From the NCBI GenBank assembly GCA_003342895.1, contig PTFA01000193.1:593255-657254 (forward strand): a DNA stretch of 64,000 nt, in the 5' to 3' direction. The stretch comes from Casuarius casuarius. Taxonomy: Eukaryota > Chordata > Aves > Casuariiformes > Casuariidae. Each line of letters begins with the position of its first letter. The stretch's first letter is position 1. The notes below the pieces were generated by a model. The model did not search any database. It was not told the DNA's origin and saw only the letters and a program-made list of their open reading frames with translations. This document shows, piece after piece, positions 34,701 through 45,606 of this stretch. Both the position numbers and the translations under genes were made by a program.

Positions 34701-37700
34701 AGTAGAAATAGAAGAATAATGAGAACTGCAGGAAGAAATCTCCTCCAAAGGCAGCAGTTAATAATAATAAACAATAATGTATAATATGATATAATACTAT
34801 ATAATACAAAATTCACACAGGGAACAGAGACTTGATAATAGAGGAATTTTCAGCTTACTAGAAAAGGGATAACGAGATCCAGGGGCAGGAACTGGAGGCC
34901 ACACAAATTCAGACTAGGAATTAGACCCACATTGTTAACACTGAGGATAATTACTCACTGAAATAATTTATCAGTGGATTCTGATCAGCTGCAGTAGATT
35001 CTTCATCACTGACAACCTTAAAATAAGGATAGCATGTTTCTCTACCAAATCCGCTCTAATTCAAACAGGGGTTAGTTCAAGGAAATCTTATGGCTTCCAT
35101 TAGACTAGATGGGGCAGCAAATGATCCCAAAGCTCTTGAGTGTCTCCAGGTCAGCTTTTATGCCAGGATGCTGTGATATAAGCAACAGTGGCTCCTGGCT
35201 AATAATCCACGTCCTCCACTGCAGGAGGAGGAGCGAGCCCAGCAGGGCTCCTAAAGCCACTGTCACCAGGGAGCTCTGTGACAAGGCTGCCTGCCCAGCT
35301 CCACCATGCAGTCAGCTGATGGCAAAGGGCCATTAAAGGGGAAGCTTTATCATGGAGAAATGGTAGAAAATTGAGGGAAGAACATGCCCAGTCCATAGAA
35401 GAAGCTATAACGGTCTCACTCTCCAACAGCCTTCCCACAGCAGGAGCAGACTTAGCCACGGCTGAATTTCAGTTTTACAACAACACAGGGGACCTTGAGC
35501 TGATTGTGTAGGGAAGTTCCCACTGGTCTCTGTCTTCCCAAATTCCAGCACTTCAGTGTTGCTCAGAATTACAAGAACACTGTGATAAGATGTACAGACC
35601 ACTGGAAAAGCACCTTTTTCTAATTAGCTTAAATCTAAACAAAATTAAAACAAAATTAAATGAAATAAAATAAAAGAATTTTGCTAGCTGGGCCAGTCCT
35701 GGGTCCAGTCGGTAATTCACAGACTGTAGCTTAGCAGCTGCCATTGCTGCCAGTAAATATGCAGGGATAGCAATCAGCCGGTGTTTAATTAAACCACAAT
35801 TACTGTCTCATTAGCTCTAAATGGAGTTCTTATCATGGAGCCCTCTTTTGATCACTCACACATATTTCTCCGGGAGGCTTTATTTTGTTTTGGACTGCAT
35901 GGAGGGGGAAGGATGTATCAGGAGTTGTTTGATTGAAGTGACCCCTGGCAAAGCCCAGACACCAAGACCATGCTAGTTGTATATTCATGTCTTGGAAATG
36001 TTTGCGGCATCAATAAGAGATATATTTGGAGTCCTTTCATAGGTCATGTTTTGTGTGCCATCAGCAGCAATGTCTAAAATATGCTTAGAGCCACCAGCCC
36101 TTTGTTTCTTGAACAGTCTTGGGAGTTGTTTGGATTGCGTTTTTATTGTTATTACTGTCACGTGGTTGCTCTAACTACTTCATCCCCAGACAGACAAAGC
36201 CAAGGGGATTTGGATTAAACCCAATACACTGATAAGGATGTTTCTCTTACACACAGGATAACCAACTGGTGTCAGTCAGCTGACAGTTCTTTAGCCACCA
36301 GCTTTTCTTTTGGTTTTTTTTTCGTTACAGCTCCATCACATAAATTACTTTGTGTTTGTATTTTACATTTCTTCCTTTCTTTTCCCTCTACAGCAAAAAT
36401 AATACCAACAGCCCTCACAAATCACGCAAGATGGTAACAAATTCAACATGCACTTACAGAAGCGAAAAAAGCAGGTTCAAAGCACGTAGAAAACCATCTG
36501 GCTGAGAGTTCCCTGTAAAAATCTAGAGGAAGCTCAGTAGCCTCGTGACTGGTGTATTCACTGCTGCCAGGGAAGTGCCACAGATAAATCCCATCATTAT
36601 TTTTTTGGAGTGGATTAGTTCCAGCAGGCAAGATGGAGAAATGGTCATCATAAAGGAACCAACATACGGGTTGTTAAAGTACCCTGTTCCTGGATGTTTG
36701 CCTCCGCATCTCAGAAGAACACCTCACATTTTGGCCTCAGTAAATCTCTTTCATCTCTCACTAAAAAAAATTAAAAGACCCAGGTTCCTTCCAATATAGA
36801 ACAAGGTAATTTTTGAGCTCCCAAAATTCCTGCAGGATGGGAAAGCTATTTTTCTTCTCTGTTGCAGGGCCAGGAGACATTGGAGCATCTGTATAGCAAG
36901 AGTGAGTGTTTTGTAAGACCACGGGCATCTCAAGAACTTGAAAGTGAGTCACTGTCACGGCTACCATGCACTTGAGGTGGGCAGCTTCGGGAGGCCGGGA
37001 CGTCCTTACGGCCACACTCCACCTACAGTCATGTAGAACATCTCTATTGCTGTGAAATACTGGGTCCCTTGTACAATAAACTCCAGGACAATTTGTCGCC
37101 TGCCTGATTACATCTCAAAGGTGGATGGGAAGCACGTTTATGTGTAAGCAGAAACACAGGTAAGGGCACTGTAATGTTTTGGCCATATTTAAAGTTTCCC
37201 TATGGATATCCTATTTGCCTCACCAAAAACTGCCTCAAAGGTACTTCTGAGCTTCGACACTCTGAATGTTAAGCAAGTTTGGACTCAATACCTTTTTCTG
37301 AAATACGGCTTATGTGTAGTCACACATTCTCCCTTACTTAGAGGGAACCACTTCTCCTTACTGACAAACTTTCATTAAAAATGAACTGTTTCTGGGAAAA
37401 GTTAAACTTTTGACAAATCAAGATTTCATTGAAAAAGTCCTAAACTTCTCTGGAACTGGGACCTGGACAAAATTCCCTCTGCTGAGAATCCCAGCTTGTG
37501 TTTTTGTTAACATATTGGCTCCTGACATATGAAATTAAATGAAATATTCTGTATTCCATTCTTAAAAAGTTAACTTTTGGACTTAATGATTTCAAAAAAA
37601 AATACAAACTTTAAAGCCTCTGCAAGCAAACAGAAAGAAAGATTCCAACATTTTACCTTTTAAAATATTTCTTGATTGTTCAGTCAATGTCTTGAATGGC

Positions 37701-37832
37701 AGGGGAGAGCAGACTCATGATTTCTGAATGACTGAGTTTCACAAAGCTCTAATGACATAAGATGAAACCACTCCTGAGACAATGCCAAAGCTGTAATTTG
37801 TTATTTCAGAATCTGTTCTATAAAGAACAAAA
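31731..37832. other. Non-coding single-copy sequence with possible regulatory island
   Basis: Short simple repeats include AAAAG units near 32098-32112 and TAA/TATA-rich sequence at 34755-34808. A minus-strand open frame at 32474-32740 looks protein-like by eye, but I recognise no family and see no splice context. The 35740-36200 part is repeat-free and rich in factor motifs (listed separately). Nothing supports a gene. Confidence 0.5.
35740..36200. promoter_or_regulatory. Motif-rich segment, candidate distal enhancer
   Basis: A perfect 12-bp palindrome GTTTAATTAAAC (35783-35794) contains TAATTA, a paired homeodomain-type site. It is followed by ACAATTACTG and CATTAGCTC. Further on are CTTTGTTT (SOX/LEF-like, about 36100), ATTGTTATT and an E-box CACGTG at 36159-36164. 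Frames are closed and no repeat is present. The combination resembles developmental enhancers; function is inferred only. Confidence 0.25.
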
Positions 37833-37968
37833 AGGCCCCAATTCAGCACATTACATATGATTATGTCTATCTTTAAAGATATGTGTAGTAAATCCCCTTG
37901 AAATCACTGGAACTACTCATATGCTAAAAATCAGGCACATGTTTAGGTATATTGCTGAATTGGTGCCT
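37833..37968. mobile_element. Palindromic MITE, sauropsid type
   Basis: The element is flanked by terminal inverted repeats: AGGCCCCAATTCAGCA at 37833-37848, and TGCTGAATTGGTGCCT at 37953-37968, whose reverse complement differs from the first at one base. The interior is also roughly palindromic around CTTGAAATCACTGGAACTAC (about 37900), matching the core '...CCCATTGACTTCAATGGGACTACTCA...' of a short DNA element that is abundant in turtles and crocodilians and occurs as relics in birds. It has no coding capacity. A clear target-site duplication is not visible, consistent with age. The superfamily is not assigned. Confidence 0.75.
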
Positions 37969-38828
37969 AAGGATCAAGATAAGCTTAATAAGCATTCATC
38001 CTAAACACTGTGAAAATATAAGCTGTGAAATCCTCATCAAAAATAAGAGGCCTCGAGACACCCAGAGATGAATCATGAAAAACAAACTGGCAAGCCTCTT
38101 ATTAAAGCAAGAGAAAACACAACATCATGCAATCAGAGCAATAAAGAATCTCCAGCTCCACATCAGCTGGAATAATCAAATCAAGGTAACATAAAAAAAA
38201 TAATGGCAGACAATCAAAACCAAAGGATCACGGCACCTAATGAATCCTGCTTGGAATATCACGCATCTGTTTTGGAAACAAATTCTACCCCAACTCTTTT
38301 GAAAAACTCAAAACCACTCAGTGTAATCAATAAATGACAACCTCTGAAGGAGCTGTATATCTTGAAACCATGCTGGGCTCACTGGTGGCCCACCCAGGCA
38401 GGGCATGGCTCCATGCGCATTAATGGCAAATCTCTAGGCTTTGATCCAGAACATGCATGAACAAGGGACTGCATTTCTGCTGAATTAGCCAAGCCCTGCA
38501 GAATTTGCACAAGTAAAATTAATTATTCAAGGGTTCCTGGGTTGTGTTCCTAGGCTGAAGCGTTGCTTGGGGGAGAATTTGTATTTCAGATAGAATCAAG
38601 ATGATCAAGATGATACTGAAGAAATTTGTCAAGTTTGCCATTATGGGTTTTACTAAGTCAAATGAAGAAAACATATTTTCCTTAGAAAAGATGCTGTCTG
38701 TGGGAAGACTGCACATACTCCAGCCTTATCGGAAATGAGAGAGGTGGAGATTAAGTGTTAAAATCCAACATGAGACAAAAATCGCAGCTCTGGAGGAGTG
38801 CCTGATAATGCAGTGATGGAAGATTAAA

Positions 38829-38877
38829 AAGTAGCCTTGGCTACTTGTTGGCTACTTAGCCTTGTCTAACAAGGTTA
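38829..38877. repeat. Nested short inverted repeats
   Basis: AAGTAGCC (38829-38836) and GGCTACTT (38839-38846) form perfect 8-bp arms around TT. GGCTACTT occurs again at 38850-38857. Immediately after, CCTTGT (38860-38865) and ACAAGG (38869-38874) form a second perfect hairpin with a CTA loop. The sequence could extrude as DNA hairpins or fold if transcribed. No terminator or known RNA family is recognised. Confidence 0.8.
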
Positions 38878-40072
38878 CTTTGCAGCAGCGTTTATTGAAT
38901 GGCGAGTGTACTTCATGAAAGGGAATCTATCAGCTTAGCACTTCTTTGCAAGATCCCGCAGCGAGGTTCAGTAGCTCCTATAATACAATTACTCTCTCCA
39001 AAAGACCAATTCAGAAAGCAATTACACACCATTAGCAATGTATTTCCAAAGGCCTCAGTTCACCCAAGAGAGCAGACCACACAGCTTGACTAAGCTATTG
39101 CAGTGCAATTTATACCTGTTGTTCCTGAATCGGGTAGATATTACTGAGGGCTGAGCCCTGAGGATTTTATACAAAGAGGTTCTGGTGATTAGAAAGAGCA
39201 GTAAAACTGAGAAGAGCAGGGCTGCATGGGGAAACCCCACCAGTTTATTATTTAGAGACCTTGGTAAAGCCATTTTTAAGGTTTGTCTACATCAGATGCA
39301 GAATGAAGGGAATGAGAGGACTGTTGAATGTTAGAGCTGACCCTTCTCCCAGATTAGCTCTGCCATTGAGTTGTTCCACATTAACTCTGTTAAGCATGCC
39401 TTTTAAACTGAATTAAAACTTTTTAAAAAGGTATTTGGAATAAGGAAGTCCACAGACGACTGGTCCAAAATAGCTTACAAGGAATGGCTTTACCTGTCGG
39501 CAAACCCTTTGCAGCTGAAAGCATGAGTACAGGTTAGCTAAACACAGACTAGCTTCTATCCTGATACCTCGGCTAGTATTGGCAAGGAAGGCATAGCAGC
39601 GCGGTTTTCATCTTGGACTGCATAGTTTTCACTGACAGTACAAAGGATCCTGGGGCAAGCTCGTGCTATCCAAACCGAAAGCCATGCTTGCAGCTTCGCG
39701 CTGTGATTGCCCAGTTCAGTGTGTGAAAGCTGGCAAGTCTGCGTCCCTCCATCACGCAGCGGCTTCTCCTATGGCCACTTGGCTCTGCCCAAAGCAGCGG
39801 CTCGCACCGCCAGCTCGGGTTCACTGGCAAATTTAACTGTGATGGTGGAACCTCTTACTGCCTTCAGCAATGTCCTCGTACCCCTGTTTGAGAGGCTTCT
39901 GCCCCACACAGAAGTGATGGCTCAATGAGGTGTATCCGCTGCAGAGATCCACAATTCATAACTTGAGGCATTCACATAAATGGCCATTGATTCCTCTAAC
40001 AAGTTTGTTAAACCTGCTTCTAGCTAATTTAAGATAAATTGCATCTTCTACCTGTTCTGCCCTTTACCACAC

Positions 40073-40200
40073 AAAAACAATAACAATTATTGTTGTTGTT
40101 GAATTGACTGAATAGCAATACACATTGAATAACAATACATATAATTATAAAATTATATATATATTAATATGTATTGACTGAATAACAACACACATTTATT
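40073..40200. repeat. AT-rich degenerate tandem repeats
   Basis: ATTGACTGAATAGCAATACA at 40103 recurs as ATTGACTGAATAACAACACA at 40173, with a shorter related copy ATTGAATAACAATACAT at 40124-40140 and an (AT)n stretch at about 40151-40166 between them. The left edge has an inverted repeat AACAATAA / TTATTGTT. This is a small, decayed minisatellite-like patch. Confidence 0.75.
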
Positions 40201-43200
40201 TAGATTTAATTTCTCCTGATTGCTTTCAGATCTATAAACTGTAAGATACAGATGATGATAGGAAGGTTAAACACCTGTTCTTTACGCTTCTTCATCAGAG
40301 CTATAGGAAGCCTATAACAGCTACTACAAGAACTATTATACACTCCCATGGTTAAAAGCTTCAAAATACCCCTCAGTACTGTTCACAAAGGAAGTTTCCC
40401 AGCCATACATTTAGCTGCTCCTATACGCACAACTTTTCTCTCTGACTTGACAGAAACCGATTAAAGGATGAGTATCAAAGATTTCTTATCAGCAGAATGG
40501 TTTTCCTGTCTCTAACTACTCTGTTTTTATCCCCAGACTATGGGAATTTGTACGTGCATCAATAAATTCTATCTATGGATTAGGTACTTCACAGTATTTC
40601 TCATATATCTTCCTCTATTGGTTAAAATTACACTCGCATTATAATATCACTAGGGGAAATCATTGTAAAGATTAATTTAGTACCTATTTGTGAAAATGCA
40701 GCCTGACTTCAGTAATGCCTTGTAAGGACACTAGACGCCAAACTGTCTCTATCGTCTACACTACAAACAAATCAGCCACACAGAAATTTCCTACAAAGTC
40801 AAGTGCTTTGTTAGCAAGAACCACCTGATCTCTGCTGCAGCAAATCCTTGTGGGTTTACTTCACTTATTCATCCAAAAGTCCAAATTCTCTTGTTTCTGA
40901 TGTAGAATTTATACAAACTGCTAGGGAGGTGTCTCAGCAGCCTTACAGCTTTTCTTTTTGCATGCCCACTAAAGCAAAACATCAAACATCTTGGTGTCTT
41001 CAGCAACATTCTGCAAAATGGTAGCATTACAAGGATATTTATTCTTCAGTGCAACTGTAGTCGTAGGTGGTTTCTTAGCCAAACCACTTGGGAAGTCCTC
41101 TCCTCAGAAAATCTCAAGTAAAATAGAAATAGTTTCTAGAAGAGCTTTCTGTGGCTCAGCTAATGAGGAGAATCCACTGTCAGTTCAGAAAATGCCGGAG
41201 AGCAGGAAAAAAAACCTCTAAATGCTACTTACAAACTGACGTGACCTTGTCCAGAGCCTGCAGACCTTTTCCCTGTTTCAAAGACTTTGTTCTGCCTTGT
41301 TCAGAAGGTGTCTGGCATTAACAGCATTTGGGAGCCAAGCTACTGACTCACGGGAGGTAATGGATTAATCTGGGATGCTGAAGCTGTTAAAATTTTGCCT
41401 TTCCTTCCAAAGAAAACGTGCCGCTGCTCCTCACAATGATAACTGTCTGTCATGAAATCAGTGAAGGAATAAAGAGCCCAAATGGTAGAGCATTAGGGAC
41501 TTGGCTATGAGCACGTTAGCAAGATGTTCCCCGGGTTACAAGCCCAGCCCAACCCTTGCTATTGTCTGTCAGGTAAGTGCTAAAATGCTTTGCTGACACA
41601 CTTGCAGAAGTAACAAAAATCAGGTTTCAGTACAAAAATAAATATAGCGGCCAAACCTTCTAAATAATTTGTGGTTCCCAGACGAGTTTTCTGCACCAAG
41701 AGGGCAGGAGATCATTCAGGGAGAGACGAAATTACAACCCCAACCTCCTTTTGTTGAAGAGAGGCTGATACTTCAATTATTTATGTGGGCTTTAAATATT
41801 TAGCTTGGCACTTATACCCTTAAGGAAACTACAGTTACCGCTTCGTCATTACAAGGAGCCTATCATTTATTCATGGAATCAATAGGAACACAAAGCAACA
41901 GTAATGCTTCATTCCTATGCATGCACCATAGGGGTCAGGACATACAGTTTCTGCCCTTCTAGAGGGAGCAAGCTGTTTTTTGTGCTCAGTGCAGTTGCCC
42001 AAGAGACAGGTGTGTAGTCTGGAAGCTATAATGGTATCAAAAAAGCTAAGGCCAAGAAACGGGCAAGGATCCAAATAGGACGCTGTGTACCACACAGGTA
42101 TCTCAGTGTGTTTGAGTGCAAGTGACGGCAGAATGCAGAAAAAGCCAGGTACCTGCACTGAGTGTAATAAACAAAGTCACTGAAGACTTCTGCTGGACTC
42201 ATCTATGCTGTGCTTCTATGGAACAGGTGAGGTTAGAGATGCTGACTGTGACCAGACTTCTATCAGCAGGAACTGATCCTGGGACCTGTAACCTGAAATC
42301 AGAAATATTTATGGCTTCCCTAAGAATCTTATGTTTTTACCAAAATCTAAAGCAGGCTTACAGACAGTGCTGTGTGGCTCTGCCACTGCCAGACAAGAAC
42401 AATGCCATGCAGTATTTCTCCTCTTCAATAGCATGTTTCTCCTTTGCCAGGGGTGACCTCAGTTCATGGTAGCGTAGGAATACCTGGTTTCTTCTGGCAT
42501 CCTTTGGGGAAGTTACCAGTAGGCAGATGCTGCTGGGTTTTGAGAAGCCGTTCTACTTAGATCAAAAATAAATAAAATTGCAAAACCAATGTGGGGCAGC
42601 TGGCACACTAGCACATTTTCATCTGACTGAATCATTGTACAACCAGAGTGGGAAGCATACTTCCAAAGCATGACAGTACAACACAGTGTTAACCCAATTT
42701 TATTTTTCTTAAAGCCCTTTATTGTCCTTTATGTCTCTTAAAGGTACATTTTCTTTATAAACAAAATGGATAGGGCTGGCGTAGAAAGATTTCAATGTAG
42801 TCAACCTCCTTTCAAGTTTACCTGAATGGAGAACAGCCAAGCAAAGGTAGACGCAGCATTTTATACTGTTCATAACAGTGACTCAGAAGCCCTATGTGTT
42901 CCCTTTATCTCATCAGAAACCTACACCACTACCCTTTTAGCCTACAGACATACCTACAAAAGAGCTTATACTAACTTAGCGTCATTGGAGCAAGCCAGTG
43001 TAGCAATTATACCTTTCCCTACACGCAGACGGCTATTCCCGCCCCTGAGCCGCATTGACGGAAACCTCCGTTACTCCTCACCAACCGCAGTTCTGCTGCC
43101 AGCACCTGCACGATTTGCAGCTCCTTGGTTCCTGGTCCTCTCGCCTTAGAGATCACTGGCAACACCCCTGCTGCAAATGTGTGGGCACCTTCGAACTCCA

Positions 43201-43882
43201 CCATCATTTATCATGGCTGCTTCTTCTGGCAGCCATACAAATATAATTTGACATGCTCTAACATCTGCACTGCATTTAATTTGTATTATTTTATTTTGAA
43301 ACATTACCTGCTCCAGGACTCAGATTGCTCTATGTCCTATTATAAACTAGACAGAACATTATGAAAATTAATCGTATTCAGGATGGGTCTCAGCAGATGC
43401 CAGGATACTCTCATTGGAGCTTTTACAAGGAAATAATGCTTTTGTGACAAGAAAGGGCAGCTGTATTCATGACTTGAATAATAATTGCATTAATACTGGT
43501 CATAACTTCCTCACTTCTGTAAAGTGAATGGGGCTGGTGTTTTTTGACAAGCCCACTTGTCAGTCATTGAAAAGCCTAGGGACTAGTATCTTGCATCCTA
43601 AAAAGGTATTTCCTATTCAATGCAGCTGTAAAATATATGGATTTGTAAATGTGTCTTGAACCTAGGTATCTAGTGAGTCTTTTACTGCATTTACTTTTAA
43701 CCTCCCCTTCAAAAGGGGAAGCAACTGATGGTAATTGATTTCTTTATTTATTTTTAGGTCCCATGTAAACAAATTCACCCTCACTGTGGTTGCAGTCTAA
43801 GTCGTGAAATGTAAATTCACGGAGGCTGTGCAAAGGGCAGAGATGGATTTGTTTATCAGACAAATCACCAAAGAAATCCCTG

Positions 43883-44428
43883 ATGGAAGAACGACAGTCT
43901 CACAGACACACCAGAAATAACAAGCAATGCCAAGAGACAAGAGGGGCTGCTGGCATGGAGGTTCCCTCCTGCTCTGTCCCTAATCAGATCACAGGGCTAT
44001 GCAGTGACGGACATGGGAATGCACCCAGCCGGCACAGGGAGGAGAAGAGGCAGGTTTCTCACTCCCAGCTCTGCTTTGCAGCACAATTAGAAAGAAAGCA
44101 GAGGTGCCCTGTGTGCCCACGAGCGGGTTTATACAGCTGCCCCCAGAGACTCTCCACTTGCCCGGCTTCCACATACGTGCTGGGAAGCAGCGCTGCCACA
44201 CGCGTCTGCATGGCCGAGGAAGCGCCATGCTCTCCAGCTAGCCTGGCAACCCAACACCTCTTTCACATCTACATTATTTTCCCCTATGCGAGAAGTCCCA
44301 AGGTAAGCGTGAAGAGACCCCTCTTCCCTGTACTCAGTTCATCACTGACACCAGCCAGACACAGCAAATCTAACACATTTGCTATGGGAATGCTTCCCAG
44401 TATTAAGCTACATATTGCCCCGCCATGA
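43883..44428 (+). other. Longest open frame; contains candidate exon 44082-44302
   Basis: This is the longest open frame in the window (about 181 codons), rich in Ser, Cys, Pro and Arg, with no domain I recognise. Within it, 44082-44302 (221 bases) is bracketed by a strong acceptor (pyrimidine-rich tract ending CTGCTTTGCAG at 44081) and a strong donor (CCCAAG then GTAAGC at 44303). The interval is fully open in this frame, starts inside a codon and ends on a codon boundary. It has more CpGs than its surroundings (ACGTG, ACGCG, CCGAGG, AGCGCC). It could be a coding exon, a non-coding RNA exon or chance. I see no partner exon that continues the frame. Confidence 0.2.
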
Positions 44429-45580
44429 TGTAGAACGGCTGAAGGAGACTTTGGGTAAGAAAGGAAAGTGCCTGCGTGGTTAACTGCCAGCACTCCTCTG
44501 CCATAACACAGCCTTCTGCCTTCCCAGGTCTCCACTGAGAGCAGTTTCATCGCAGCTACCTACCTGCCTCCTACTCTTTGCATTTCAGTAAGACTACTCT
44601 TATTTCAACTGGGGGAAGGATGGCAGAAATGGACCCAAAGCCTACAAAGGCTTACCACAGGCCTACAACAGGTTTGCTGGCCATGTCTGTTGCCCAGGGC
44701 AGATGGTAGGCTGACTGCTAAAACAGAGGCACAGCTGACCTAGACCTTGCTCTACCACCAGGCAGGACTTTGATCTCAGTCTTGTCAAGCAAACATGCTT
44801 CTATTTTTTTTCCTTGTTGGGGTTAAAAACCTGGCAGGAAAGCGTGGCTAAGGTAAGGTACCTGGATTGCTACAGAGGTTGTTGACTGGTAACAACAGAT
44901 CTGCTGATCAGTAACAGCACAAAGTCAGTATGCTGCACAAGACCAATGATTTAAAAACTGGCTAACAGCTGAACGCTGAAGCCTAAGGCTTTGTGAGAAG
45001 CCAAGAACCTGGATGTTTCTAATTCCCCCTTGCGTCCCACTCTCCCTCTCCCCTTGGCTTTGTCAAACATTAGGCAACACTTCTATCACTGACTCAGAGG
45101 AAAATCTCAAATAATTGCTAATTTGGCAGGGAATACAGCAGTCTATGAAGTGGTAAACATTGATGAGGCCAAATTTCCAGTACAGGGCAACCTGGAACAC
45201 TTGGTAAATGAAGACTATTTGAACTTCATTCTTTTTAGAGAAGAAAAAGAAGGGCATACGACTAAGAAGGCAAAATATACCTAATGCATGCTGAGGTCAC
45301 CAGAAACTATTGTAGTTATTGAGTTGGGTCTTACAATATGAGACTGAATTCTCACAAAAGGAAAAATCAATTGAGATCATGAAAGATTTGAGCTTTGCTT
45401 CCCTTGTGCAGTGTTGTAGCCAGAAAGGAAAATACAAATTTTGGATATACAAACTGGAAAGTTAGCAACATAGGGAGTGCTTTCCACCTTTTCTTCTGGG
45501 CTTGTCATTGTAACCTGTGCATGGCTGAAAACCCGATAAGAAAAACTGATGTTCACATGTTCCAGTGTAAATAGAGAACA

Positions 45581-45606
45581 AACATTTTCCATGAACATTT
45601 TCCATG
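45581..45606. repeat. 13-bp perfect tandem duplication
   Basis: AACATTTTCCATG occurs at 45581-45593 and again at 45594-45606 with no difference between copies. The perfect identity suggests a recent slippage event relative to the old interspersed repeats. Confidence 0.95.

Larger units (their letters stand above)
37969..43882. other. Non-coding single-copy sequence
   Basis: The 37990-38290 part is AT-rich, repeat-free and has many ATCA/TAAT cores, making it a weak regulatory candidate. Hairpin and AT-rich repeat features are listed separately. A perfect donor (CAG then GTAAGT) is at about 41571 but lacks a good acceptor with an open frame before it. The 43016-43060 part has several CpGs but is far too short to be an island. 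Confidence 0.5.

Noticed and set aside
39270..39640. Possible decayed DNA transposon starting near TTTGTCTACATC
   Set aside because: A vague resemblance to turtle and crocodilian elements, but no terminal inverted repeats could be found.
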